Assembly (NCBI GenBank): GCA_015058875.1
Contig: SVBN01000004.1
Location: 1 to 64,000 of the forward strand
Origin: Erysipelotrichaceae bacterium
Lineage (GTDB): Bacteria > Bacillota_I > Bacilli_A > Erysipelotrichales > Erysipelotrichaceae
Reading direction: 5' to 3'
DNA: 64,000 bases
The position numbers and the translations under genes were made by a program. Within the stretch, counting starts at the first letter, position 1. Each line of letters opens with the position of its first letter. The notes below the pieces were generated by a model. The model saw only the letters and a list, made by a program, of their open reading frames with translations. It made no database searches and was not told the DNA's origin. Of the stretch, positions 44,243 to 53,058 are shown piece by piece.

Positions 44243-44287
44243 TCGGATTCGCTGAAGTCGGAATTGCTGAAGTCGGATTGACTGAAG
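44243..44287. repeat. 15-base tandem repeat, three copies
   Basis: TCGGATTCGCTGAAG, TCGGAATTGCTGAAG and TCGGATTGACTGAAG follow head to tail in the 216-base gap between convergent genes. The rest of the gap (44288-44403) contains no ORF or clear terminator. Short imperfect repeat of unknown role. Confidence 0.7.
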
Positions 44288-44403
44288 TTGAAAAAAGACT
44301 GCAGTTACATATGAACTGATATCCGTAAAGAGAGCCCAAGTCCGACAACTCAGGAACCCTTTTGCGGAATCATTTTATATCATTGACTGCAGTCCTGCCT
44401 GTT

Positions 44404-45858
44404 TTACAGTTTTGTACAATGGGATGAAAGAATTTCAGGAAGATCCAGGTAATCCTGCGGTACCTCTTCAGAGAACAGTGCATCCATATAAGGAACACCT
44501 GCGGCAGATTCATATGCTTTCCAGAGCTGATAGTTCTGCTTGTGATACTGATCCATTCGGATTGCCTGTTCATCCTTCCGGTATCTTCCGGCAAGTATCC
44601 GCATATGTTCTGCTATTTCCGGCTGCCTGTATATCAGATTATGCCGCTCTTCCGGATCGTTTACGGTGTCATACAGCAGTTCGGTATCTTCCGCTGAGAA
44701 GCACAGATACTTGTACTGCTTTTCTTTCAGCATGAAACTGTATTTTTCATCCTTATCATAATTGTTGATGTACTCACCGTATACCGCATGTTCATTGAAC
44801 GGTCTGTTCTGCAGGGAGGAACATACCGATACCCCGTCCACCTCACGCATCGGTTCGGCACCGATATAATCCAGGATGGTCGGTCCGAGATCCATTACGG
44901 ATACTGCCTCTTTGATCCGTGCGTTCATTTCCACGCCGGTACCTGAGAAGATCAGCGGAATCTTTGCGGACTTCTCAAAGAAATTGTTCTTTCCGAGCGT
45001 ACGGTGATCACCGATATTGTCCCCGTGGTCGGAGGTATAGATAAACAGATGGTCATGATTCAGCGTGCGGCAGTATTCCTGAAATGCGGAATGCACCATA
45101 CCCATACGGAAGTCCATTTCCTCGATCATCGCGCAGTAGGCAGCCTGAATATCCAGTGCAAGTTCCGGACTGACATGGCTTCTCTTCTGGTTCTTCCATG
45201 TCTCAGCCGCCATCTCATCTTCAAAGGATTCCGGAAGACGCACTCTGTTTCTGTATTTCTCAAACAGTTCCGCCGGTCCGACATACGGATGATGCGGAGA
45301 ATAAATGCTGACACAGATAAACTGCGGCTTCTCATGCGGTATGGAAAGATACTCCAGCGCCGTTTCAATCACCCTCAGATCATAATAGGAAGATGAAGAT
45401 TTTCCGCCGCCGACCACATTGGTATTTTTATATCCGCCGTACGCACTTTCATACACACCGCGCTGGCTCGCCATATCCTGACGGTTCCAGGTAATGGTAG
45501 TGCAGTCCGGGAATATCCGCTTTGTGAATCCATGTCTCTGATCAGCACCGACAAAATGCATTCTTCCGACCAGTACGGTTTCATAGCCTTCCTTAACCAG
45601 ATGATGCAGGAACGTCGGTGTCATATCCGGAATCGCATCGGTCAGTGTAAAGATACCGGTATCGGCAGGACGCTTTGCGGTAAGCATGGCTGCGCGAGAA
45701 GGCACGCACAGCGGGCATACCGTATAGGCTTCATCAAATGCAGTTCCGTTCTTTACCAGCCGGTCCAGATTCGGTGTATCGACATTATTTCCATACCATC
45801 CGGAATAATACGGGGTATGCTGGTCCGTCATAAACATCAGAATATCAGGTTTATTCAT
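44404..45858 (-). CDS. Cys-type sulfatase, cytoplasmic
   Basis: A 484-residue alkaline-phosphatase-fold sulfatase. CVPSR at 51-55 is the formylglycine motif (Cys51), with metal residues TDQH at 11-14 and YTSDHGDNIGDH later in the chain. It hydrolyses a sulfate ester. No signal peptide, so it acts in the cytoplasm. It follows the PTS EIIC by 61 bases on the same strand, which suggests that the imported phosphosugar carries sulfate. A formylglycine-generating enzyme is required and none is in the window. GGAGC precedes the ATG. Confidence 0.9.
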   Translation of the reverse strand: MNKPDILMFMTDQHTPYYSGWYGNNVDTPNLDRLVKNGTAFDEAYTVCPLCVPSRAAMLTAKRPADTGIFTLTDAIPDMTPTFLHHLVKEGYETVLVGRMHFVGADQRHGFTKRIFPDCTTITWNRQDMASQRGVYESAYGGYKNTNVVGGGKSSSSYYDLRVIETALEYLSIPHEKPQFICVSIYSPHHPYVGPAELFEKYRNRVRLPESFEDEMAAETWKNQKRSHVSPELALDIQAAYCAMIEEMDFRMGMVHSAFQEYCRTLNHDHLFIYTSDHGDNIGDHRTLGKNNFFEKSAKIPLIFSGTGVEMNARIKEAVSVMDLGPTILDYIGAEPMREVDGVSVCSSLQNRPFNEHAVYGEYINNYDKDEKYSFMLKEKQYKYLCFSAEDTELLYDTVNDPEERHNLIYRQPEIAEHMRILAGRYRKDEQAIRMDQYHKQNYQLWKAYESAAGVPYMDALFSEEVPQDYLDLPEILSSHCTKL

Positions 45859-45878
45859 CTGCAGCTCCTTTCAGAAAC

Positions 45879-45898
45879 AGCCCGGAATGTTCCGGGCT
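45879..45898 (-). other. Intercistronic hairpin between EIIC and sulfatase
   Basis: AGCCCGGAA and TTCCGGGCT form a perfect 9-base inverted repeat with a two-base centre, followed by GTTTCTG and then the sulfatase ribosome site. The U-tract is weak, so partial termination or RNA processing is likelier than a full stop. Confidence 0.5.
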
Positions 45899-45919
45899 GC
45901 TGTTTTCCAATAGTTTTAA

Positions 45920-47203
45920 TCAGTCCTGTTCTGCCTGTTCCTGTTCAAGCAGCTGTCTGTCATAAGCCCTGACAAACGGGATCATGATGACGATATCCAC
46001 GGCCAGCAGAATGAAGTACAGAAGTACTGCCTTGATATCCATTGTTGTAAGGAAAGCCTGCAGGAAGTGCGGCAGTGTCCACGGCACACTGACGAAGGAT
46101 CTTCCGATAAAGCCGATTGCTGTGGCAGCATATGCCGCAACACCGTTGATGATGAAGATCAGGAAATACGGTATTGCAAGCTGGAAGTTCAGAACCAGCG
46201 GAATACCGAAGGTCAGCGGTTCGCCGATGCAGAACAGAGCGGGTACAACACCTACACGGCCGATTGCCTTGAGCTGTTCGGACTTTGCGAACAGAAGAAG
46301 TGTAATTGCGATCGGCAGCATGCCCATGGTTGTCCAGAGGCTGGAGAATGAACCGGTGAAGATATGAGGGAGTGCCTGTCCTGCCGCATATGCTTCGGAA
46401 TTGGCAAGCAGATTCGCTGTCAGGAAAGGTGACATAACGGAACCGGCAATATTTCCGCCGTGAAGACCGCAGAACCAGAAGAAGCGGACCAGCAGAACAT
46501 AGAGCAGTACAGCCCAGACACTGTCGGAAGCGGAGAACAGCGGAGCGAACAGACCGTTGATCAGAACCGGCAGAAGCTTTCCGGTTGTATTCATCAGTAC
46601 GACACGCAGTACGATGACAATCGCTGCGATAAGCATTGCATTGAACAGAGCACCGATGGAGTCTGCGATATTGGGTGGAACGGAATCGGGAAGCTTGATC
46701 TTGAGTTTGGAATCATCCAGTTTATTCAGCACATCCGTCACAAAGTAACCGGTAAGGATTGCTGTGAACAGACCTGTGGAACCAAAGTGGTTGATCATGA
46801 CTCCGCCGGCTTCATCGGACGCAACCGCCAGAATCATGAAGGACATCATAGCTACAACCAGCGGTGTTGTCGGACGTTTTTTGTTAAGACCGGATGTTGC
46901 GATGGAAACACCTGCCAGTGTATAGAGTGCAACGCTGTTCAGTGTCAGCTGATACACCAGCATCAGCCAGCCGGCATTTGCGGCAGACCATGCACGCCAT
47001 GCATCAATGAATCAGCCAGTTGCTGTGGGAGGGAACGGAGGTGTCATCAGTACTGCGATAACGGAACCGATGATTGTTGCGCAGACAGGTGCCGTAATAC
47101 CTGTTGTCATTGCTTTGATAAATTTGTAGTTTGAGAACTTGGTTACTGCAGGGAGTACTTTTTCCTGCATCGTGTCCATAAAGGATCTCTTTTCTGTAGA
47201 CAT
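45920..47203 (-). pseudogene. PTS EIIC (lactose/cellobiose type) with in-frame TGA
   Basis: Codons 1-63 (MSTEKRSFMDTMQEKVLPAV at the start) and the reading frame after a TGA at 47012-47014 are in the same frame and together give a full EIIC of about 427 codons: the text runs FPPTATG, stop, FIDAWRAWSAANAGWL. The downstream part has the EIIC signature regions (GLHGGNIAGSVMSP, CIGEPLTFGIPLVLN) and about eight membrane segments. The ATG at 46963 has no ribosome site, so independent translation is doubtful. TGA is an ordinary stop elsewhere in the window. This is a recent nonsense mutation, a sequencing error or, less likely, readthrough. Confidence 0.8.
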
Positions 47204-47233
47204 CTTTGATTACCCCTTTCATTTGACACCCTC

Positions 47234-47278
47234 ATTTTTGCAGAAGAAAAGGGGGTATTCAATTCAGTTAATTTCCAT
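47234..47278 (-). promoter_or_regulatory. EIIC promoter with PRD-regulator operator
   Basis: The minus-strand motif at 47257-47278 begins ATGGAAATT and ends TGAATTGAAT; 17 bases later is the -10 AAAAAT (47234-47239). The same motif with the same 17-base spacing occurs upstream of the EIIBA gene at 49248. The poor -10 suggests activator dependence. Confidence 0.6.
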
Positions 47279-47294
47279 CCCCCTATGAAGTCTT

Positions 47295-49190
47295 TCAGAG
47301 CTTTTCCATGGTATCCATGAAGTCCTCAAAGTTCTTTGTCTTCTTTATTTTCTGAAGCAGATTCCGGTCATCCATGATCCGGATCAGTTTGTCATAGAAT
47401 ATCCGGTACCGATTGATATCCTCGCTGCGCAGTGCCATCAGGAATACCACACTGAATTCCGTGCAGTCAGGACAGATACAGACGGAGAACACAGACCTGT
47501 TAGACATGCTTTTCATCGGATGCGGCAGCCAGATTCCGTCATACAATGTGGAGTGCACTTCTTCTCTTTCCCATACAGAATCCGCAAATATACGTTCATC
47601 TTCTATGATGCCTGTATGTTTCAGATTTTCCGCCATATCCGCAATCAGCTGTTTTTTCCCGATTGTTCCTTTCCGGATTTCAAACAGATCAGAGCGGAAC
47701 AGATCCCGTACGGATTTTCCCTCTTCCATCCTGCCGGAAGCGGATCTGTGTGAATTGAGGAACTGGCTCAGTTTGTCGATATCGGCTTTTTCAAACAGCG
47801 GTGAAACCAATACGGACGGAACGGTACAGGATCTCGGAACAGGAACTGTCGTGATGATCAGTTTTGTATCGGGATTAATGCGGAGCGCCTGATTGAGCTG
47901 ATACACGGAATATGTTCCCGCTACATTCAGCTTTGTACCGAAATTATTCTCTACTCTTCTGCGTATCAGCTGGGCAAGCCCCATACCGGACCCGCACAGT
48001 ATGATCACGTCCTGTTTTTCTGATGCCGCATCCAGAATCATGGCAATATATACAGCGATATAAGCTACCTCTTCCTCCGAAATCACAAGACCGAGGTGTT
48101 TCTGAATGATCGGAAGGATGCTTGTGGAACATTCAAATGCATACGGATAATTTTTTCTGATTCGTTCCGTGACCTCACGGTCTCCGACCGCATTATTCCG
48201 TGCTCTCTGTATCATTGCACTGAGATGGGAAGTCAGTCCTTCAACGGCTGTATTCAGAATACCGACATCAATGCTGTACTGGCTCTGCAGTACATCATAG
48301 AATTCGGAAATAATCTCATGGATCTCGGCATCCTGTACAGGCTCTGTACCGAAACGGGTTACCCTTCTGCGTGAAAGCAGATCCGACATATATCTGCGTT
48401 CCGCATCATTCAGCTCCATCTCGTACAGCTGTTCGATCCTGTCATAATCAAACACCGGAGATATCTCTGACGCTGACCCTTCTGCCGTGTATCCCTGGGC
48501 AATGCGGAAATAATCCACCGCATTCATCAGTGTGAAAATCTGGATGCCCCGGTCGGTCAGCGACATCCCGGCTTCCGCAAAGCAGTCAATCAGAATCTGG
48601 TATAAATGCATCATCCTGTCCTGATCCAGGATTCCCATTCTGGCAAGCAGTCCGCGCACAAACTGGAAACTGTTCTGTTTGTAAGCGGACAGAAAGATAT
48701 TTTCCAGCAGTTCTCTCTTTTCCTCTTCACTCCCGTCAAGATACATGCCCTTCGGTGTGATCTTCAGAGAAACCTGCATCGGTTCCAGAAACTGTTCGAT
48801 ATTCCGGATATCATAGCTGATGGTTGTCTTGGAAAAGAACATCGCGTCCGCCAGCTGTTCCATCGTGACATAATCATCGAGAAACAGAAACTGGAAAAGA
48901 ATATAGTACATCCTGCGGCTCGGCGTATCCGGGAATTCCCCGTCGCTTTCACTCTCCGGTTCATTCAGCAGACCGTAAAAATAGGAGATCTGGTCCTCGG
49001 GAATGAAGTGACCGTTTCCACCGGTTTCGATCATATGACCGCTGATGGATACCTCCTGGTTAATCACGGAAATATCATTGCTTACCGTACGAGCAGAAAC
49101 ATCCACAATTCTGGAAATTTCCCGGTTCGACATTGGTTTTCCCGCTTTGATCAGCAGAGATATAATATTTGTCTGCCGTTTGTTTATCAT
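47295..49190 (-). CDS. BglG/MtlR-type PRD transcriptional activator with EIIB and EIIA domains
   Basis: A 631-residue multidomain regulator: helix-turn-helix at 1-60, Mga-like helix-turn-helix about 90-150, PRD1 about 170-275, PRD2 about 285-385, EIIB-like about 392-480 with Cys399 in LCGSGMGLAQL, and EIIA-like 495-631 with His557 in WLPHPMKS. Activity is set by phosphorylation from the PTS. It lies between the EIIC and EIIBA/sulfatase transcripts, whose promoters share one operator, and is the obvious activator. A TAAAAT box ends six bases before its ATG with no good ribosome site. Confidence 0.92.
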   Translation of the reverse strand: MINKRQTNIISLLIKAGKPMSNREISRIVDVSARTVSNDISVINQEVSISGHMIETGGNGHFIPEDQISYFYGLLNEPESESDGEFPDTPSRRMYYILFQFLFLDDYVTMEQLADAMFFSKTTISYDIRNIEQFLEPMQVSLKITPKGMYLDGSEEEKRELLENIFLSAYKQNSFQFVRGLLARMGILDQDRMMHLYQILIDCFAEAGMSLTDRGIQIFTLMNAVDYFRIAQGYTAEGSASEISPVFDYDRIEQLYEMELNDAERRYMSDLLSRRRVTRFGTEPVQDAEIHEIISEFYDVLQSQYSIDVGILNTAVEGLTSHLSAMIQRARNNAVGDREVTERIRKNYPYAFECSTSILPIIQKHLGLVISEEEVAYIAVYIAMILDAASEKQDVIILCGSGMGLAQLIRRRVENNFGTKLNVAGTYSVYQLNQALRINPDTKLIITTVPVPRSCTVPSVLVSPLFEKADIDKLSQFLNSHRSASGRMEEGKSVRDLFRSDLFEIRKGTIGKKQLIADMAENLKHTGIIEDERIFADSVWEREEVHSTLYDGIWLPHPMKSMSNRSVFSVCICPDCTEFSVVFLMALRSEDINRYRIFYDKLIRIMDDRNLLQKIKKTKNFEDFMDTMEKL

Positions 49191-49196
49191 GCTTTT

Positions 49197-49226
49197 ATTT
49201 TAAGATGATCCTTCTTTTCCGATCAA
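49197..49226 (-). promoter_or_regulatory. Promoter of PRD regulator
   Basis: Minus-strand TTGATC (49221-49226) and TAAAAT (49197-49202) are 18 bases apart; the -10 ends six bases before the ATG, so the mRNA may be leaderless. Confidence 0.45.
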
Positions 49227-49247
49227 TCAGATGACTTTCATTTCCCC

Positions 49248-49292
49248 ATGGAAATTTATTGAACGGAATCATCTTTTTCATCATGCTATGAT
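49248..49292 (+). promoter_or_regulatory. EIIBA-sulfatase promoter with PRD-regulator operator
   Basis: A motif at 49248-49269 begins ATGGAAATT and ends TGAACGGAAT; 17 bases later is TATGAT (49287-49292). It matches the site before EIIC at 17 of 22 positions and starts at nearly the same distance from the gene (51 against 53 bases). Confidence 0.6.
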
Positions 49293-49320
49293 GTATTTGC
49301 TTAAGCAGGGAGATCTCATC

Positions 49321-49956
49321 ATGAAAGTGCTGATCATATGCGCTTCAGGCATGTCTACCAGCCTGATCAGAAGCAGAATGAACAAATATGCCTCAGAAAA
49401 CGGTCTGGATGTCCGGGTTGACTCCGATTCCTACGACAACCTCCCCTATGTCATACAGGATTACGATATGATCCTGTTCGCTCCGCAGGTTGCGATGCAC
49501 TTTGAAGAAAGCAGACAGGAATTCAAGGGAAGCGGAAAAATCTTCTGCCTCCTGACCGTCCGGGAATTCGGCAGTATGGACGGAAAGATGCTGACAGGGA
49601 AATGCATTGAGCTGTATGAGGAAAAGTACAGGAACGGAAAAATGAACCTGGAAGAGGAAATGCTGGAAATCATTTCTTCCGCTTCCGAAGCACAGCGTCT
49701 GGCATATGAAGCATTCGACTGGCTGGAGAAAAAGAATTACGGCAGAGCCAGACAGTGCATTAAGGAAGGCCGGAAGGCAATCCTGCCGGCACATCAGATT
49801 CAGAGTCAGCTGATTGCCATGGAAATGGAGCCGGAGAATGCCGATAAGATCCGGGTATCGCTTCTGATGGTGCATGCCCAGAATCATCTCATGTCTGCCA
49901 TTCAGACACTTGACCTTACCGAGCGCATGATCGCGCTGTATATGAAAAAGGATTAA
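49321..49956 (+). CDS. PTS EIIB-EIIA fusion, lactose/cellobiose family
   Basis: A 211-residue fusion. Residues 1-100 are EIIB of the Lac family with phospho-Cys7 in CASGMSTSL; residues 108-211 are the helical EIIA-Lac domain with phospho-His185 in VHAQNHLM. It passes phosphate from HPr to the sugar at EIIC. EIIA and EIIB of this family are usually separate proteins, so the B-A fusion is notable. The ATG at 49321 has GGGAGA before it; the longer frame is the promoter region. A sulfatase follows after 15 bases. Confidence 0.9.
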   Translation: MKVLIICASGMSTSLIRSRMNKYASENGLDVRVDSDSYDNLPYVIQDYDMILFAPQVAMHFEESRQEFKGSGKIFCLLTVREFGSMDGKMLTGKCIELYEEKYRNGKMNLEEEMLEIISSASEAQRLAYEAFDWLEKKNYGRARQCIKEGRKAILPAHQIQSQLIAMEMEPENADKIRVSLLMVHAQNHLMSAIQTLDLTERMIALYMKKD

Positions 49957-49971
49957 CAGGAGAAGTACGCT

Positions 49972-51450
49972 ATGAGAACCGTTAATGTCATGTTCGATAC
50001 CTTATGCCGCAGATTTCTTTCCAATTACGGAAATGACTGGATTCAGACCCCGAACTTTCAGAGGCTGGAACAGTACTGCACCAGATTTGAAAACTTCTAC
50101 GGCGGATCCATGCCCTGCATGCCGGCAAGAAGGGAACTCCATACCGGCAGGTACAACTTCCTGCACAGAAGCTGGTCTCCGCTGGAACCGTTTGATTTCA
50201 GCGTTCAGGAAGAACTGAGGAAACACGGCGTTTATACCCATCTGGTGACCGATCATTCCCATTACTGGGAAGACGGCGGCGCTACCTATCATGAGCGTTA
50301 CTCCTCATGGGAAGGCTTCCGCGGTCAGGAAGGAGACAGATGGCAGCCGCAGGACTACGGTATTGTTCCGGAAGGCAGAAGCGTGATGGATAAGACCGAA
50401 AACAATGTATCTGTTGTCCAGCACTATGCAAACCGGACAAAGATGCGGGATGAAAGTGAAATGCCCTGCGTCAGGACATTTACCGCCGGTACCGATTTCA
50501 TCAGGAATCATGTGAATCAGGATAACTGGTTCCTGCAGATCGAAAGCTTTGATCCGCATGAGCCCTTCTATGTTCCTCAGAAATACAGGGATATGTATGA
50601 TCTGAAAGATATGCCGAGGCTTGACTGGCCGGCATACGGACCGGTGAAAAAAGACATGCCGGAAGATCAGCTGAAGGAAGAACTGCATGAAATGCGCCTG
50701 GAATATGCGGCACTGGTTACGATGTGCGACCATTATCTCGGAACCGTATTGGATCTGTTTGATGAATACGATCTCTGGAAGGATACGGCACTGATCGTCA
50801 ATACGGACCACGGCTTCCTGCTGGGAGAACATGAGCTGCTCGGAAAGAATTTCCCGCCGATGTATGATGAACTGATTCACCTGCCCTTCTTCATGCATGT
50901 TCCGGAAGGAAACAATGAAGGCGTAAGACAATCTTTGTGTTCCACGATCGACATCGCACCGACCCTGCTGGAACTGTACGGCATTGACAGTCAGGAAGAC
51001 TTTGACGGCGCATCCCTTATTTCCGTGCAGAAGGAAGATAAGACAAACCATGATCATGTAATCTTCGGTGTGCATGGAGGCTCTGTCGGTATCACCGACG
51101 GAAGATATGTCTATTTCAGGGCAAATGAAAGAGAGGACAACCAGCCCGTGGTGGAATGCACATTAATGCCGACCAATATGAGAGGGTTCATGAATCAGGC
51201 ACAGCTGAATGAAGCGGTGCTGATGGACGGAAACCGGTTCACCCATGGAATGAAATATCTGAAGGTACCTGCAAAGTCCTATATGAATCCGAAGGTATGG
51301 GGAGATCTGCTGTTTGATCTGAAGACAGATCCCGAACAGAAAAACAATCTGCTGCCCCATGCAAAAGAATCCGAACTGAAATCCGCCATGATTGAAATCA
51401 TGAAAAAGACCGAAGCACCGGAAGAGGAATTCCTGCGCCTCGGACTGTAA
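49972..51450 (+). CDS. Sulfatase (Cys-type, CxPAR), cytoplasmic
   Basis: A 492-residue sulfatase without signal peptide. MPCMPARREL carries the formylglycine Cys49 in a CMPAR variant of CxPSR; metal ligands are seen in NTDHGFLLGEH (about 278-288). It is only distantly related to the sulfatase at 44404, so the two probably remove different sulfates. AGGAG precedes the ATG, 15 bases after the EIIBA gene, so PTS and sulfatase are coexpressed. A terminator follows. Confidence 0.9.
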   Translation: MRTVNVMFDTLCRRFLSNYGNDWIQTPNFQRLEQYCTRFENFYGGSMPCMPARRELHTGRYNFLHRSWSPLEPFDFSVQEELRKHGVYTHLVTDHSHYWEDGGATYHERYSSWEGFRGQEGDRWQPQDYGIVPEGRSVMDKTENNVSVVQHYANRTKMRDESEMPCVRTFTAGTDFIRNHVNQDNWFLQIESFDPHEPFYVPQKYRDMYDLKDMPRLDWPAYGPVKKDMPEDQLKEELHEMRLEYAALVTMCDHYLGTVLDLFDEYDLWKDTALIVNTDHGFLLGEHELLGKNFPPMYDELIHLPFFMHVPEGNNEGVRQSLCSTIDIAPTLLELYGIDSQEDFDGASLISVQKEDKTNHDHVIFGVHGGSVGITDGRYVYFRANEREDNQPVVECTLMPTNMRGFMNQAQLNEAVLMDGNRFTHGMKYLKVPAKSYMNPKVWGDLLFDLKTDPEQKNNLLPHAKESELKSAMIEIMKKTEAPEEEFLRLGL

Positions 51451-51467
51451 CCGATCAGACTATGCAG

Positions 51468-51494
51468 CCGCTGAATCATATCAGCGGTTTTTTT
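51468..51494 (+). terminator. Terminator after EIIBA-sulfatase operon
   Basis: CCGCTGA and TCAGCGG pair around ATCATA and are followed by seven Ts. Confidence 0.85.
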
Positions 51495-51774
51495 ATTCAA
51501 CTTCAAATTCAAAGCTGGAAAGATCCTGTGTCTGATACGCGGCATTGCCCATGACAAGGAAGAGAAACATGTCGCCTTTCAGGGTATATCCTTCTTTTTC
51601 CAGTTCATGTATCATCGGAAGAATCAGTTCCGGCGTGATCTGTGTTCCCGGAGACACCCGGCGGACAAAACGCAGAAATTTTCCTTCCGCTGCCGGATCT
51701 TCTTTCTGCTCTGCGGAGCTTCCGCATGCCAGAGCCAGAACCATACACAGAAGTGCTGTACTGAGCTTTTTCAT
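51493..51774 (-). CDS. Small lipoprotein of unknown function
   Basis: A 93-residue protein with a lipoprotein signal (LALAC, Cys17) and a mature part of about 76 residues containing SPGTQITPELILPMIHELE. AGGAGG-like sequence precedes the ATG. No known domain is recognised. It is divergent from the aldo-keto reductase gene at 51944, with an inverted repeat between. Confidence 0.7.
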   Translation of the reverse strand: MKKLSTALLCMVLALACGSSAEQKEDPAAEGKFLRFVRRVSPGTQITPELILPMIHELEKEGYTLKGDMFLFLVMGNAAYQTQDLSSFEFEVE

Positions 51775-51820
51775 TCCTTTCCTCCTCTTTGTGAATGATT
51801 TCGTAATTCAACAATAAACG

Positions 51821-51835
51821 TTGGAACAGTTCCAA
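51821..51835. promoter_or_regulatory. Palindrome between lipoprotein and reductase genes
   Basis: TTGGAACAGTTCCAA is a perfect 7+1+7 inverted repeat about 50 bases before the small lipoprotein start and 110 before the reductase. No U-tract, so an operator is likely. Confidence 0.45.
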
Positions 51836-51943
51836 GGCCAAGCGGTACATGATAAAAAAACACCATATGCTTTTTCAGGTCAGAATCAGATTTCATCAGT
51901 TCATCACCCGCATGATTTATACTGAACTCAGAGGAGTATTGAT

Positions 51944-53047
51944 ATGGAAAACAAACTGAAACTCGGATTCGGTCTGATGCGTCTGCCGAAGCTGGAAGAC
52001 GGATCCATCGATGTCGAACAGGTCAAAACAATGGTTGATCTGTTCCTTGAAGCCGGCGGAACATACTTCGATACCGCATTTGTGTATGAAGGCAGCGAAG
52101 AAGCAATCCGCAAAGCTCTGATCGAGCGCCATCCCCGTGACACATTCACTCTTGCGACAAAACTGAACGGCTGGCGTGCATCGACAAAAGAAGAAGCCGA
52201 GCAGCAGTTCTACACGTCTCTTGAGCGGACTCAGGCAGGATATTTTGACTATTATCTGCTGCATTCGATCCGTGATACAAACTATCCGATTTATGAAAAA
52301 TTCGGACTCTGGGATTTTGTCCGCGAGCAGAAAGAAAAAGGCCTGATCCGGCATTACGGGTTCTCATTCCATGATACGCCGGATCTGCTGGACAGAATCC
52401 TGACGGAACATCCGGATGTCGATTTCGTTCAGCTTCAGATCAATTATGCCGACTGGGAAAATCCGGCGATCGCTTCAAGAGGAAACTGGGAAGTCTGCCG
52501 GAAGCACGGCAAGCAGGTTGTCGTCATGGAACCGGTCAAGGGCGGTATTCTTGCGGATCTTCCGAATCAGATCGGCGACCGTCTCAGAGCATATGCGCCT
52601 GATGCATCCCTGCCCTCCTGGGGAATCCGCTTTGCGGCATCTCTGGATGGTATCCTTGCAGTACTCAGCGGCATGAGCAATGTTGCCCAGATGCAGGACA
52701 ACCTTTCCTATATGAAGGACTTCCGGCCGCTGAATGAGGAAGAGCAGGAACTGATCCGTCTTGTACAGCATGATCTGAATTCCCTGGACAGAATTCTCTG
52801 CACCAGCTGCCATTACTGTGAACCTGGCTGCCCGATGAATATTCCGATGCCGAAGATCTTCGGCGCATGGAATCTGTATAAGCAGTTCAATGAGAAAGAA
52901 CGTGCAGTTTCAAATTACAATCTGAACTGCCGGCTGCGCAATAAAGCCAGCGCATGCATTAAATGCGGTCAGTGCGAAGGCGCATGTCCCCAGCATCTGC
53001 CGGTCATTTCCCTGCTGGAAACCGTTGCGCAGGAATTTGAAAACTGA
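51944..53047 (+). CDS. Aldo-keto reductase with C-terminal 4Fe-4S domain
   Basis: A 367-residue protein. The AKR barrel (1-275) has FDTAFVYEG (Asp/Tyr), LATKLNGW (Lys) and YYLLHSI (His) of the catalytic tetrad. The C-terminus binds iron-sulfur clusters: CTSCHYCEPGCPM (about 285) and CIKCGQCEGACPQ (about 340). Such AKR-ferredoxin proteins are found in anaerobes and may couple carbonyl reduction to a redox partner. GAGGAG precedes the ATG. A close paralogue is at 54506. Confidence 0.9.
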   Translation: MENKLKLGFGLMRLPKLEDGSIDVEQVKTMVDLFLEAGGTYFDTAFVYEGSEEAIRKALIERHPRDTFTLATKLNGWRASTKEEAEQQFYTSLERTQAGYFDYYLLHSIRDTNYPIYEKFGLWDFVREQKEKGLIRHYGFSFHDTPDLLDRILTEHPDVDFVQLQINYADWENPAIASRGNWEVCRKHGKQVVVMEPVKGGILADLPNQIGDRLRAYAPDASLPSWGIRFAASLDGILAVLSGMSNVAQMQDNLSYMKDFRPLNEEEQELIRLVQHDLNSLDRILCTSCHYCEPGCPMNIPMPKIFGAWNLYKQFNEKERAVSNYNLNCRLRNKASACIKCGQCEGACPQHLPVISLLETVAQEFEN

Positions 53048-53058
53048 TCTTCCATACT

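Noticed and set aside
44243-44287. Possible CRISPR array
   Set aside because: Units are 15 bases, contiguous and without spacers; no cas gene is near.
45920-46963. EIIC fragment read as a separate shorter gene from the ATG at 46963
   Set aside because: No ribosome site precedes that ATG and the frame continues upstream across a single TGA into the true N-terminus, so one interrupted gene is the better reading.
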